Notes under the pieces: model-generated | The model's database searches: none | Seen by the model: the letters and a program-made list of their open reading frames with translations, nothing else | What the model was told of the DNA's origin: nothing | Assembly: GCA_030765405.1 (NCBI GenBank) | Contig: JAVCCP010000040.1 | Coordinates: forward strand, 124,001-188,000 | Length of the DNA: 64,000 bases | From: Candidatus Ancaeobacter aquaticus | Lineage (GTDB): Bacteria > Auribacterota > Ancaeobacteria > Ancaeobacterales > Ancaeobacteraceae | Direction: 5' to 3' | Shown: piece by piece, positions 46,221-55,605 of the stretch | How the letters are laid out: each line of letters begins with the position of its first letter | Position numbering within the stretch: position 1 is the first letter of the stretch | Position numbers and translations under genes: made by a program

Positions 46221-46250
46221 GTCGCCATACTATTTGAAAGTGCATAGAAT

Positions 46251-48251
46251 ATGGGTTCAGTACTAGTCATAGCAAAAAGTAGCGAAACAAAGTCATTTCT
46301 CGATGATATTTTGTCGCGAAATCATAATATGCTCTACGGAGATTTGTGGAGTGAAATATCTGATATTGCCCCGATGAGCGATCTGGCAATAGTTGATTTC
46401 ACCGATAATAATATCAATGCCGCGCATATTATAAACCTTATTAAAGAGAACGGCATTGATATACCTATTGTAGCGCTGTTTGACGAAAGCGAGAAGCAGA
46501 TACTCAGTGAATTTAAGGGTGATTTTGTTGATACCTTTCTTTTTAAATCGTTTAATAGTGATACAATACGAACAATTATTAATCGCGAGCTGAATGCATA
46601 TACAAAAAAAGAAACCATACAAAATACAAGATATAATACAGCACCTCAGCAAAGTGCTTCACGAACCTCAGCTCAAACAGCTACCCAGAGTATTCTCCTG
46701 AAATTATTTAGCATTTTTAACAGGAATATATATGATCACGATTTGTTTCTCGATAATTTTCTTGTTTTGTTCAAGGAATTGAGCCGTGTGAGTAGAGCTG
46801 CAGTAATTCTCAAGGATGAAGGTAAAGAGTCATACAGCATTAGAAGCGCTTTTGGTTTCGAAGAAAAAATCCTGCAATATGCAAAGTTTTCAGAAAATGA
46901 TGGGATCCTTTCTCATCTTTCAAGAGAGCTGTCAATACTTGATAAGAATACGATACATGATTATAAAGCAGAAAAAGAGTTTACAATACTAAAAGCGTTT
47001 TATGCCCTTCCCATATACTCAAAAAAAGGTTTCTTGGGTGCATTTGTGTTTAATAATAAGATGCTCGGCGGTGCACACAGTGAAGAAGAGCTCATGTCTT
47101 TTTACGAGCTGTCGTCTGCACTTGGTGAAGTAATTGAAAGAATGAGTGATTATAAGCACTATTTTATGAGAAGTTATTTTGCTGATAAACTTATACATGT
47201 TATGAATACCGGTGTGGTGACATTTGATGGAAAAGGGAATCTGTGTGATATTAATAATACAGCTTCACGAATATTTAATATAACTCAGGAAGAAAATCTT
47301 GAAACGAAAAAAGCTCAATTGCCGCAGGATTTCCTGTCGTTGGTCAGTAGCATGATTAATGGCACTAAAGAGCATACTATACAAAATGTAGAATTACATG
47401 ATGAGAGTTCAATAATTGAAGTGAATGCACGGACAATTGTTGACAGAGAAGGAAACAAAGCAGGGGTGGCGTGCACATTTGAGGATCCTTCATATGAAAA
47501 AGAAATTGAAGAAGAGGTAAGAAAATCAGAGCGGTATGACTTTGTGAACAAAATGGCACTTAGAAGCTCTCATGAATTGAGAAATTGCCTTGTATCAATA
47601 AAAACTTTTACGCAACTGTTGCCGGAAAAATATGTTGATGAACAGTTCAGGAAAGATTTCTTTTCTGTGATGACGAAAGAGGTTGAGCGTTTGAATTCTC
47701 TTGTTGATAAACTGCTTTTCTTTGCTCAACCGGTAAGCTTGAATTACTCTAGTGTTAATATTAATGAATTAATTGATAAAAGCTTGTCTCAAGTAAAAAT
47801 TAATGATGAAAACTCAATAACCATCAATAAAAACTTTGCCCACCAGTCATCTTCCATCGAGGTTGATCGCGAGATGATGGTGAAAGCGTTTGAAAATATC
47901 ATTCAAAATGCTGTGCAGGCAATGCAAAAAGGTGGCCGGCTTATTATTAGCACAAAGGAATCACGCTACGAAAATATACCCTGTTTTGTGATACAATTTA
48001 ATGATAGCGGTAAAGGTGTAACACACAAAAAACTTGAAGATGTTTTTGATCCTTTCTTCAGCACAAAGAGCAGGGGGCTTGGATTAGGGCTTACTATATC
48101 AAATAAGATTATAGAGGAGCATCACGGGACAATACACTTTAAGAGCACTCAGGATGCAGGGAGCGATGTAACGGTAATATTGCCGTATGAACCAAATAAG
48201 AAATTTATTTTTGAGAATTTTAGTCGTTTAGGAAAGCATGCAATAAATTAA
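46251..48251 (+). CDS. receiver-like/GAF/PAS histidine kinase
   Basis: Soluble kinase of 666 residues. Residues 1-115 look like a degenerate receiver: Asp49 in AIVDFTD and Lys99 are kept but the acidic pair is lost. A GAF domain (about 150-300) and a PAS domain (310-415; MNTGVVTFDGKGNLCDIN) follow. HisKA has His441 in SSHELRNCLVSIKTF. The HATPase shows ENIIQNAVQAMQKGG, DSGKGV and GLGLGLTISNK. It has no membrane segment, so it senses a cytoplasmic cue. The response regulator starts 10 nt after its stop. Confidence 0.88.
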   Translation: MGSVLVIAKSSETKSFLDDILSRNHNMLYGDLWSEISDIAPMSDLAIVDFTDNNINAAHIINLIKENGIDIPIVALFDESEKQILSEFKGDFVDTFLFKSFNSDTIRTIINRELNAYTKKETIQNTRYNTAPQQSASRTSAQTATQSILLKLFSIFNRNIYDHDLFLDNFLVLFKELSRVSRAAVILKDEGKESYSIRSAFGFEEKILQYAKFSENDGILSHLSRELSILDKNTIHDYKAEKEFTILKAFYALPIYSKKGFLGAFVFNNKMLGGAHSEEELMSFYELSSALGEVIERMSDYKHYFMRSYFADKLIHVMNTGVVTFDGKGNLCDINNTASRIFNITQEENLETKKAQLPQDFLSLVSSMINGTKEHTIQNVELHDESSIIEVNARTIVDREGNKAGVACTFEDPSYEKEIEEEVRKSERYDFVNKMALRSSHELRNCLVSIKTFTQLLPEKYVDEQFRKDFFSVMTKEVERLNSLVDKLLFFAQPVSLNYSSVNINELIDKSLSQVKINDENSITINKNFAHQSSSIEVDREMMVKAFENIIQNAVQAMQKGGRLIISTKESRYENIPCFVIQFNDSGKGVTHKKLEDVFDPFFSTKSRGLGLGLTISNKIIEEHHGTIHFKSTQDAGSDVTVILPYEPNKKFIFENFSRLGKHAIN

Positions 48252-48261
48252 GGATATCATT

Positions 48262-49686
48262 ATGGCAAAAAGGCATATTTTGGTCGTTGACGATGAGCTG
48301 GGCGCGCAAGAGTCATTCAAGATGATATTAAAAGATGATTATCTTGTAACAGTAGCTGATGATGGTGAGATGGCTCTTGATAAACTTAATAAGCTTAATG
48401 TACATTTAGTGATATTGGATGTCATTATGCCTGGTATGGATGGTCTAGAAGTATTAAAGCAAATCCGTTCGGTAAATATGCACATACCGGTTATTATGGT
48501 TACTGCAACGAAAACAATACGTACCGCTGTTGAAGCAATGCGCATGGGAGCGTTTGATTATATCAGTAAGCCATTTAATGTTGATGAGATTAGAAATGTG
48601 ATCAAAAAAGCGTTTCAAAAAGATGTTGTTAATACTCAAGGTGATTCAAACTGTGAACAATCAAAATATGTTAGTGCAATAGTTGGTAATGATAAGGGAA
48701 TCAATGATGTTTTGCGAACAGTTGAAAGAGTAAAAGATACTGATTCAAATGTCCTCATTATTGGAGAAAGCGGAACAGGGAAAGAACTTGTTTCTCGTGC
48801 TGTACATTATACTGGTAGCCGTAAAGACGGACCATTTATTGCCGTTAATTCTGCTTCTATTACAGAAAGTTTGCTTGAAAGCGAACTTTTTGGCCATGAA
48901 AAAGGGTCTTTTACAGGTGCAATGGCCACTAAGAAAGGTACATTTGAACTTGCTCATAACGGCACACTCTTTCTTGATGAAATTATTGATACATCACTTT
49001 CTTTACAGGCAAAATTATTGCGTGTATTACAAGAAAGGGAATTTAGGCGAGTTGGGGGTACAGAACTTATTAAGGTAGATGTGCGTTTTATTGCTGCAAG
49101 CAATAAGGATTTAATGGAGGCGGTGCGAGAAGGTAAATTCCGCGAGGATCTTTATTACAGGGTTGCTGTTGTTCCTATTGAGATTCCGCCATTAAGAGAA
49201 CGCAAAAGTGATATACCTAAACTTATAGATCATTTCTTTAAGCAGTTATCACAAAAGATCAATTCACCGGTAAAGATGTTTTCTGATGAAGGAGTTCAAT
49301 GTCTTATGAATTATGATTGGCCGGGAAATGTTAGAGAGCTACGAAATGTTATAGAAAGAGTAATTGTCACAGTTGATTCAGAGACAATATACCCTTATCA
49401 TTTATCACCACAAATACGTTTGCACGAAGTAATTACGGAAATGGAAGATTCAGGAAGGACTGAAGGGTTTACACTCGAAGGATCTGTTTCGACCTATGAA
49501 CGAAGAATTATTGAAGATGCATTGTCTCGTAGTAATGGTGTTCTTTCAAATGCTGCTGAATTCCTTGGAACAACCAGGAGAATATTGAAATATAAGGTGG
49601 ATAAATTAGGTATCGATATTCGTTTTAAAGATAATCAGGACAGTCTAAACGACATCCTTCCGGATAAATCATCTTTTCAGAATTAA
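48262..49686 (+). CDS. sigma-54-dependent response regulator
   Basis: NtrC-type activator of 474 residues. Receiver (1-125): DD at 10-11, Asp53 in LDVIMPGMDG, Lys in SKPF. AAA+ core (about 140-375): Walker A GESGTGKE, the sigma-54 contact loop as GSFTGA (usual GAFTGA), Walker B TLFLDEI, and ASNKDL. C-terminal Fis-type HTH (about 425-460): LSNAAEFLGTTRRILKYKV. Ser for Ala in the GAFTGA loop occurs naturally and does not by itself mean loss of function. It ends the cassette with the two kinases. Confidence 0.93.
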   Translation: MAKRHILVVDDELGAQESFKMILKDDYLVTVADDGEMALDKLNKLNVHLVILDVIMPGMDGLEVLKQIRSVNMHIPVIMVTATKTIRTAVEAMRMGAFDYISKPFNVDEIRNVIKKAFQKDVVNTQGDSNCEQSKYVSAIVGNDKGINDVLRTVERVKDTDSNVLIIGESGTGKELVSRAVHYTGSRKDGPFIAVNSASITESLLESELFGHEKGSFTGAMATKKGTFELAHNGTLFLDEIIDTSLSLQAKLLRVLQEREFRRVGGTELIKVDVRFIAASNKDLMEAVREGKFREDLYYRVAVVPIEIPPLRERKSDIPKLIDHFFKQLSQKINSPVKMFSDEGVQCLMNYDWPGNVRELRNVIERVIVTVDSETIYPYHLSPQIRLHEVITEMEDSGRTEGFTLEGSVSTYERRIIEDALSRSNGVLSNAAEFLGTTRRILKYKVDKLGIDIRFKDNQDSLNDILPDKSSFQN

Positions 49687-49722
49687 TTCTACACAATTTT
49701 TAGCCTCATGCCTTGATGTCAA

Positions 49723-49920
49723 TCAGCGTTTAAAAATGTACCATTTGAAAGCACCATCCTCCTTTCGCAGTTTGTATTCTTTAAGTTTATAACTATTGCC
49801 TTTAATGTTAACAACATGACAATGATGTAAAAATCTATCTAAAATAGCAGTTGCAGTAACTGGATTATCAAATAGTCTTTCCTATTCTGAAAATGACTTA
49901 TTTGAAGTGATAATCCCACT
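49723..49920 (-). pseudogene. istB remnant of an IS21-family element
   Basis: On the minus strand the C-terminal end of an IstB ATPase can be read: GIITSNKSFSE, a TAG stop where the family has Trp, then ERLFDNPVTATAILDRFLHH and CHVVNIKGNSYKLKEYKL, ending at TGA. Only about the last 65 codons remain. No istA or terminal repeats are seen. This marks an old IS21 insertion or deletion between the regulator cassette and trpS. Confidence 0.8.
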
Positions 49921-49974
49921 TTTAATTCTTATATATTAATACATTCGCCACAATCGAGAGATCATTTTGATTTT

Positions 49975-50344
49975 GTGCGAACTATGAGTCCTATTTTATC
50001 CCGTCTAAAGATAATAGATGAGAGTGAATATAAGGGGTTACTTAATACTGATATGTTGCGCAATACTGTTATTGATGAATCTGGACAGTTATACGCTCGT
50101 ATAATTCCTATATTTTCAAAATCTAATCTTAAACGATTTAATATTGATGAAGTAACATTTTTTGGATAGGGATATTTCTTTTGCTGATATGGTACGAAGC
50201 TTGAAAATACAAACTTCTGAGATCTTTGCTGTTAGAAGTCATATTGATAATGAGATATATTTTAGTTTGCCAATGAGGACAAGTGAGATATTTAATGTGG
50301 ACACATTTATTAGACTAAAATCTGTCGTCGAGTCATCAATGTAA
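49975..50344 (+). pseudogene. unrecognised gene fragment with a frameshift
   Basis: Two overlapping plus-strand frames join at a TTTTTTGG run near 50156-50163. The first (49975-50169) reads MSPILSRLKIIDESEYKGLL and ends VTFFG. The second (from 50162) continues DRDISFADMVRSLKIQTSEI and ends VVESSM. Both have good codon style for this genome and fit as one protein broken by one base change. No family recognised. The upstream side runs into the IS21 scar, so the original N-terminus is probably lost. Confidence 0.5.
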
Positions 50345-50353
50345 TAACACAAA

Positions 50354-51316
50354 CTATAGTATTCCGATAATCTTTTTTATTTCCTGAAGTGTTTTGATCG
50401 CAACTTGACGTGCTTTTTCGGCTCCTTCTTCAAGTAATGCATGAATGTAACGAGGATCCTCGGAAAGCTCTCTTCTTTTCTCGTAATAGGGGCTGAAGTA
50501 AGTAGTTATTTTTTTAAGAAGAGCTTCTTTAAAATCTTTGTAACCGGTACCACCTTCACGATAACGTTTTGCCATATCATCTTTTTCTTCAGATGTAGCA
50601 AAAAGAGAGTATAAATTGTAGACAGTACACTGTGAAGGATCTTTTGGTTCTGCAATAGGCGTTGAGTCAGTTTTGATGCTCATGACACGTTTTTTGAGCT
50701 GATTTTCTTCAGCAAAGATATCAATAGTGTTTTTGTATGATTTGCTCATTTTTTGTCCGTCGATACCGGGAATGATTGCGTAATGGGGCAATATATGTTC
50801 ATTTGGAAGCTTGAAATATTTTTTATAGGTACAATTAAATTTAGTTGCAAGATCACGTGTTACTTCAATGTGTTGTTTCTGGTCTTTTCCGACAGGAACG
50901 AGATCAGGTTTGTATATGAGTATGTCTGAAGCCATAAGTACAGGATATGAGAAAACACCTAAGTGAGGTGTTATTCCGTGAGCGATTTTATCTTTATATG
51001 AATGACATCGTTCCAAGAGGCCTAGTGGTGCAAGAGTAGATAAAATCCACGCCAGTTCTGTTACTTGGGGAACATCAGACTGCTTAAAAAATACGGTTTT
51101 TGCACTATCTAATCCGAGAGCATAATAATCAAGTGCGACATTAGCTATATTATCCTTTAACAGGCGGGCATCTTTAATTGTCGTTAAGGCGTGATAATCA
51201 GCAATAAAGTAGTAACACTCATTATTTTTCTGCAGCTCAATATGCTGTTTGATCGCACCGAAGTAGTTGCCGATATGCAGTCTGCCTGATGGTTGGATGC
51301 CTGATAATACTCTCAT
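50354..51316 (-). CDS. trpS: tryptophanyl-tRNA synthetase
   Basis: Charges tRNA-Trp. The 320-residue class I synthetase begins MRVLSGIQPSGRLHIGNYFG with the HIGN box. It has VPVGKDQKQHIEVTRDLA and the KMSKS loop in DGQKMSKSYKNTIDIF. An AGAGGG site lies 5-6 nt before the ATG. A 13-bp palindrome (CGTTTAATAAACG, 51353-51365) lies in its upstream region and could be an operator. Confidence 0.97.
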   Translation of the reverse strand: MRVLSGIQPSGRLHIGNYFGAIKQHIELQKNNECYYFIADYHALTTIKDARLLKDNIANVALDYYALGLDSAKTVFFKQSDVPQVTELAWILSTLAPLGLLERCHSYKDKIAHGITPHLGVFSYPVLMASDILIYKPDLVPVGKDQKQHIEVTRDLATKFNCTYKKYFKLPNEHILPHYAIIPGIDGQKMSKSYKNTIDIFAEENQLKKRVMSIKTDSTPIAEPKDPSQCTVYNLYSLFATSEEKDDMAKRYREGGTGYKDFKEALLKKITTYFSPYYEKRRELSEDPRYIHALLEEGAEKARQVAIKTLQEIKKIIGIL

Positions 51317-51462
51317 GTAACCCTCTTATAGTTAATAAATTATGTGTTTTTACGTTTAATAAACGATACATTTATAGTTCATGTGAGTGGTAAAATCAAT
51401 AAAATAATGTAAATATATGAGAGAGTAACATATGAAGAGTGAACAAAAATAAAAAAATTGAT

Positions 51463-51492
51463 TTGACATAATTGGAGGGTCTACACTATAAT
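51463..51492 (+). promoter_or_regulatory. promoter of the initiator tRNA
   Basis: Perfect TTGACA (51463-51468), 18 bp, perfect TATAAT (51487-51492), 20 bp before the mature tRNA. Confidence 0.8.
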
Positions 51493-51511
51493 CATCGCTC
51501 TTTTGAAATAT

Positions 51512-51588
<77 letters not shown>

Positions 51589-51661
51589 ATATCCTATAAA
51601 GGCAGATTTTATTGTCTGCTAATTTTTTTGCGGTGAATGGTTATAGTACTATGTTTTTTAT

Positions 51662-51682
51662 GAACACCGGGCACCGAAATTA
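51662..51682 (+). repeat. short heptanucleotide tract between the two tRNAs
   Basis: GAACACC, GGGCACC and GAAATTA, three 7-bp units ending just before the second tRNA. Shorter and weaker than the other tracts. Confidence 0.4.
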
Positions 51683-51683
51683 T

Positions 51684-51756
51684 GGCGGAGTAGCTCAGTT
51701 GGTAGAGCAGGAGAATCATAATCTCTTTGTCAGGGGTTCGAGTCCCTTCTCCGCTA
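51684..51756 (+). tRNA. elongator tRNA-Met (anticodon CAT)
   Basis: GGCGGAG pairs with CTCCGCT, with a G1-U72 wobble, discriminator A. D-arm TAGCTCAGTTGGTAGAGC and T-arm GGTTCGAGTCC are standard. The anticodon CAT is at 51717-51719. A tRNA-Ile2 with modified C34 cannot be excluded, but the acceptor and arms look like elongator Met. CCA is not encoded. Confidence 0.93.
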
Positions 51757-51765
51757 GTGAAACTA

Positions 51766-51804
51766 AAAAGCCACGCATTTTATTATGCGTGGCTTTTTTT
51801 ATAG
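51766..51804. terminator. bidirectional terminator between tRNA-Met and the minus-strand run
   Basis: AAAAGCCACGCA (51766-51777) pairs perfectly with TGCGTGGCTTTT (51786-51797), 8-nt loop, with T7 on the plus side and A5 on the other. It ends tRNA transcription and can also stop the minus-strand genes coming from 51933. Confidence 0.9.
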
Positions 51805-51811
51805 TTGAACT

Positions 51812-51865
51812 ATCCCCCCTGTTTTATGATTTTGGAGGCGAAGCCCGAGAAAATCTAGGGGGGAT
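51812..51865. repeat. 9-bp inverted repeat of C/G runs
   Basis: ATCCCCCCT (51812-51820) and AGGGGGGAT (51857-51865) flank a 36-nt spacer. A further CCCCTGAC...GGGGGGAC piece lies at about 51911-51929. The text resembles dispersed intergenic repeats; function unknown. Confidence 0.5.
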
Positions 51866-51932
51866 CATAACATTGAATGGCTCTCCTTAGGTATGTTTTT
51901 ATGTCTACAACCCCTGACAAAGGGGGGACATC

Positions 51933-52607
51933 CTATGCTCTCGGAGGAACAAGAAATTCCTTCACAAATGACCTGTTATGGGCGTAGGTAAGCTTTTTGC
52001 CTGTATAGCGTGTCGTTACCTCTATATAGGCGCAATTAAGAAACATGGCAACAAAACTAAATAGAATGAAGAAGAATGGCGCTAGAGTTAAAAGAAATGC
52101 AGTTGTGAGCAGAGCTAACAATAAAAAGATCTTTAATGAAAAAATAAGGTTTGTCGCTAAAAAGACAAATGAAGTTTTTAAAACGGAAAAAATATTTTTC
52201 GTAGTAAGTATGAGCGTTGATATATAGAGGGCCATAAGCAGACCAGTTAAAAGAAAAAGTATTGTCCATCCTAAGAGAACAAGTGAGAGCAAGCTGTCGA
52301 AATGTGTGTAAAACATAATGTTTATGAGGCATAAAATAATAATAAGAATATAAGCACCATATGTCAGAGAGAATCGTATTCCGTAGAGTAAAATTCCTCT
52401 GTAGTAATCAGCGAGTGTGGTTTCTTTGTTTTCAATTATTTTTTGTGTTACATGGAAAATCGCCCCGCATGACAGGGGTATTGTGATTAAAAGGGACGAA
52501 GATAGTAAAAATATAAGATTAAAAACAATTAAAATGCCGATATTGTCAAATACAAGCCAGAAACTGTTTCGTAACGCATTTTTTGCTGAGGGGGTATACA
52601 ATTCCAT
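51933..52607 (-). CDS. integral membrane protein, YesL-like
   Basis: The 224-residue protein has five or six membrane helices. The N-terminal pattern ALRNSFWLVFDNIGILIVFN, the LLITIPLSCGAIFHVTQKII turn and the following ADYYRG loop resemble YesL/DUF624 proteins, whose function is not known. Weak ribosome site. It is the last gene of the minus-strand run and lies 49 nt after the ChaN-like gene. Confidence 0.6.
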   Translation of the reverse strand: MELYTPSAKNALRNSFWLVFDNIGILIVFNLIFLLSSSLLITIPLSCGAIFHVTQKIIENKETTLADYYRGILLYGIRFSLTYGAYILIIILCLINIMFYTHFDSLLSLVLLGWTILFLLTGLLMALYISTLILTTKNIFSVLKTSFVFLATNLIFSLKIFLLLALLTTAFLLTLAPFFFILFSFVAMFLNCAYIEVTTRYTGKKLTYAHNRSFVKEFLVPPRA

Positions 52608-52655
52608 AGTTATTCTTTTAGAAGAGCTTATAGGTGCGAAGTAATACCTAAAATG

Positions 52656-54206
52656 TTATTTTGCTGGTTCAGAACTCATGAGCAGTTCTTCAAATGGTGT
52701 TTTTTTGTTTAGCATTACGTCAAGATATGGATTTTCAGACGACATATCAGTAATGCGCGGTGTGATAATAATATAAGAAATTCCTTTTTCTTTCAGAATG
52801 TTCGCAATGCCATCAGTGTGAAATCCTCCGGTTACAAGGACAGCTTTATCGATGCCGTCGTTATTCATCTTTTTAATAGTATTATCAATAAGGATATTAT
52901 CTCGTTTTCGAGCTGCATTATAAAAATGTACTGCTTGAGCGATATTGTCGTCGATTACTCTTAAGTCTTTTTCGCTCGGTAGTGTAAGGTTGTACTTGTA
53001 TTTGTATTTATTAAATATTGATAAGATATCTTGTGCATTAAACTGTGATTTATTATTTTTGAAATAATCATAATCGTCCGGAGAGAGCGTTAAGTCAAAT
53101 AAGTTTTTGAGTGTGTAGAGATTCTTTGATACGGTGTTAATAGTTCTTTCATCGTTATTTTTGAAGGATTTTTCTTTAATAGCATCGGCAAGTGCATCAC
53201 ATTCCTTAATAAGCTTTGAGGTGTTTATGTTGCTCAAGATAGATATGTACTCTATATAATAAGATAAATCTTTGTAGTGTTTCATATTGATTTCTTTTTT
53301 TGTTGCCAGGGTTTTAAGGTAGGTATAGTAATCATACGCGGGAATTTTTCCGAGCCTAAAAGATAAACTTTTTGAAACGAGTTGAGTAATATCACCTTTA
53401 TTCATTTTCTTGCTTAAAGCATCAATAAGCTTTCCTCTTTGGGTATCAACTTTTTTGAAATCAATTTTCTTTTCCAAAAGCGAAGCTGTATTCTGATTGC
53501 TGAAGTTAGGGTATAGTTTTAGATCGATTTCTTTTTTTGTTGCAATACGATTTAAAAATTGCGCATAGGCTAGAAACTGAATTGTATTGTTGTGGTATTT
53601 TTCAATGTGCTCATCAATTTCTTTTAATTCGGGTGAATAAATATTCTGTTTTAGGAGGGCTGTATTTCTTTCCAGAGAGGGGAGTACGTTCTTTATCTTA
53701 TCTTTTAGATTAATTGTTGTTATAAATGCGTCATAGTTTTCTTTATAGACATCTTCATTTTCAATGCCATAGATAGTAAACGGGAGATCTGTGGTGATGG
53801 ATAAATATTCAGGTCCGGTGATTCTTCCTTTTTTCATGAAGTATGTTGCGACTTCAGTTTTAATGTCTTTATCGGGGAATTGCGCAAAGGGGCTTGTGTC
53901 AATAATGCCGGTTGAGCCCTCTACCGCAACAAGTTTAAATCCATAATTTTTTACCAGGTCTTTAAGGATCTGAGCATTATTATTTTGCGCCTCAAAATTA
54001 CAGTGCGCATCCTGTATATAACATATAGTGGCGCCGTTTGTGCCGTTGTGCCTTTCTTTAATTGTTCCAAGTGTCTCGGGAAGGTGGTACTCGAGGACAT
54101 TAATCTTCTTTATTTGAGTTGGTTTGCTTTGTTCCTTGCCGAAGACTGGAGCGTTTAATGAGATGGATAGCAAAATCACCGTAATACCTGATAGTATGGT
54201 TTTCAT
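52656..54206 (-). CDS. secreted ChaN/TraB-like protein
   Basis: The 516-residue protein has a signal peptide ending VFG (residue 23). The folded part has two motifs of the ChaN/TraB/EreA-type superfamily: CYIQDAHCNFEAQNNNAQIL with FKLVAVEGSTG near the start, and AVLVTGGFHTDGIANILKE near the end. His and Glu in these motifs would bind a metal in the superfamily. The middle is a long helical region. Function unknown; a hydrolase or metal/heme-binding role is a guess. AGAAGG precedes the ATG. Confidence 0.65.
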   Translation of the reverse strand: MKTILSGITVILLSISLNAPVFGKEQSKPTQIKKINVLEYHLPETLGTIKERHNGTNGATICYIQDAHCNFEAQNNNAQILKDLVKNYGFKLVAVEGSTGIIDTSPFAQFPDKDIKTEVATYFMKKGRITGPEYLSITTDLPFTIYGIENEDVYKENYDAFITTINLKDKIKNVLPSLERNTALLKQNIYSPELKEIDEHIEKYHNNTIQFLAYAQFLNRIATKKEIDLKLYPNFSNQNTASLLEKKIDFKKVDTQRGKLIDALSKKMNKGDITQLVSKSLSFRLGKIPAYDYYTYLKTLATKKEINMKHYKDLSYYIEYISILSNINTSKLIKECDALADAIKEKSFKNNDERTINTVSKNLYTLKNLFDLTLSPDDYDYFKNNKSQFNAQDILSIFNKYKYKYNLTLPSEKDLRVIDDNIAQAVHFYNAARKRDNILIDNTIKKMNNDGIDKAVLVTGGFHTDGIANILKEKGISYIIITPRITDMSSENPYLDVMLNKKTPFEELLMSSEPAK

Positions 54207-54219
54207 AGTATGCCTTCTG

Positions 54220-55569
54220 TTATTGTGTTAAATAAATGTAACGCAATACAAATAAAAATGCAAATAAATACACAATCCAGTGTACTTCTTTTCCTTTTCC
54301 GGTTACGAGCTTTAGCAGCGCATATGAAATAAATCCGAATGCTATGCCCTCTGTGATGCCAAACGCAAATGGCATAATAATCATTGTGAGGAACGTTGGG
54401 ATAGATTCTGTGGTATCGTCCCAATTTATATTTCGGATACTTTTGATCATCATGCTGCCAATAAATATGAGAGCGGGTGCTATGACAGGATATACGTATG
54501 TGCCCGGAGATGTTTCTATTCCTCCGCCGAACATCTTGGCAAGGGGGTAGAGGAAGATAGCACAAAGCATAAGTGTTCCGGTAACCATGTTTGCGAGACC
54601 TGTTCTTCCGCCTGCTGAAACACCCGCTGCACTTTCGATGTAGCAGGTAATGGTCGAAGTACCCAAGACCGTCCCTGCTGTTGTTCCTATCGCATCAGAC
54701 ATAAGCGCCCGTCCAGCACGAGGGAATTTGCCATTTTTAATAAAACCTCCTTGTTCACCGATTCCGATTAACGTGCCTATTGTATCGAATAAATCTAAGA
54801 AAAAAAGAACAAAAATAACAGAGATCATATTCCATGCAAAAAGACCTGAAAAATCAAATTTAAACAATGTTGGGGCTATAGATGGTGGAGCGCTGAAAAC
54901 CCCTTGAAAAAGAACAGTTTTTGTAATGATACCCAGAATAGCTGTAATGAGAATTCCCCAGAGTATTGCTCCTTTAATCTTTAATGCATGCAGGATCGAG
55001 ATTAGTAATAGTCCGAATAAAGATAAAAGGACATAGTTGTTGTTGAGGTCACCGAGGCCGATAAGTGTCCCTTTATGGGCGACAACTATACCTGCCCATT
55101 CTAAACCTACTAGGGTAATGAGGAGTCCTATTCCCACTGCTATTCCATCTTTGAGGCATTGAGGAATAGCATTTATAAGCTTTTCGCGAAATTTGAAAAG
55201 AGTGAGAATAAGAAGGAGTATTCCAGAAACAAAATTTGCTGCTAGTGCAATTTGCCAGGGTATTTTCATTATTCCGCATACAACAAATGCAAAATAAAAG
55301 TTATGTCCCATTGCAGGAGCAAGCGCGATAGGATAATTCGCCAAAAATCCCATGAGAAAAGTCGCAAGGGCGCTTCCAATGCAGGTTGCCATCATGACAG
55401 CGCCAAAATCCATACCGCACGATGAAAGTACAGCAGGCTGCACGAAAATGATATAGGAAAGCGTCATGAAAGTGGTCGCTCCCGCTATTATTTCGCGGGA
55501 AATAGTAGTGTTGTTTTCATGTAAACGGAAAAAAGTAACCAATTTCTTCATGAGCTTTTTTCTGTACAC
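54220..55569 (-). CDS. NCS2/AzgA-family purine permease
   Basis: Inner-membrane proton symporter for adenine, guanine or hypoxanthine. The roughly 445-residue protein has 12-14 helices with family blocks EIIAGATTFMTLSYIIFVQP, NYPIALAPAMGHNFYFAF, FFLDLFDTIGTLIGI and ESAAGVSAGGRTGLANMVTG. The start may be the GTG at 55569 or, more likely, the ATG at 55551 (MKKLVTFFRLHEN); neither has a strong site. It is encoded 36 nt behind an MTA phosphorylase, consistent with purine salvage. Confidence 0.92.
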   Translation of the reverse strand: MYRKKLMKKLVTFFRLHENNTTISREIIAGATTFMTLSYIIFVQPAVLSSCGMDFGAVMMATCIGSALATFLMGFLANYPIALAPAMGHNFYFAFVVCGIMKIPWQIALAANFVSGILLLILTLFKFREKLINAIPQCLKDGIAVGIGLLITLVGLEWAGIVVAHKGTLIGLGDLNNNYVLLSLFGLLLISILHALKIKGAILWGILITAILGIITKTVLFQGVFSAPPSIAPTLFKFDFSGLFAWNMISVIFVLFFLDLFDTIGTLIGIGEQGGFIKNGKFPRAGRALMSDAIGTTAGTVLGTSTITCYIESAAGVSAGGRTGLANMVTGTLMLCAIFLYPLAKMFGGGIETSPGTYVYPVIAPALIFIGSMMIKSIRNINWDDTTESIPTFLTMIIMPFAFGITEGIAFGFISYALLKLVTGKGKEVHWIVYLFAFLFVLRYIYLTQ

Positions 55570-55605
55570 CAGATTGTGTGTGATGTATTTTGTGCCGTAT
55601 GATGT

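Noticed and set aside
54203-54565. Minus-strand frame overlapping the permease
   Set aside because: It overlaps the permease in another frame, with unlikely Arg/His/Cys-rich composition.
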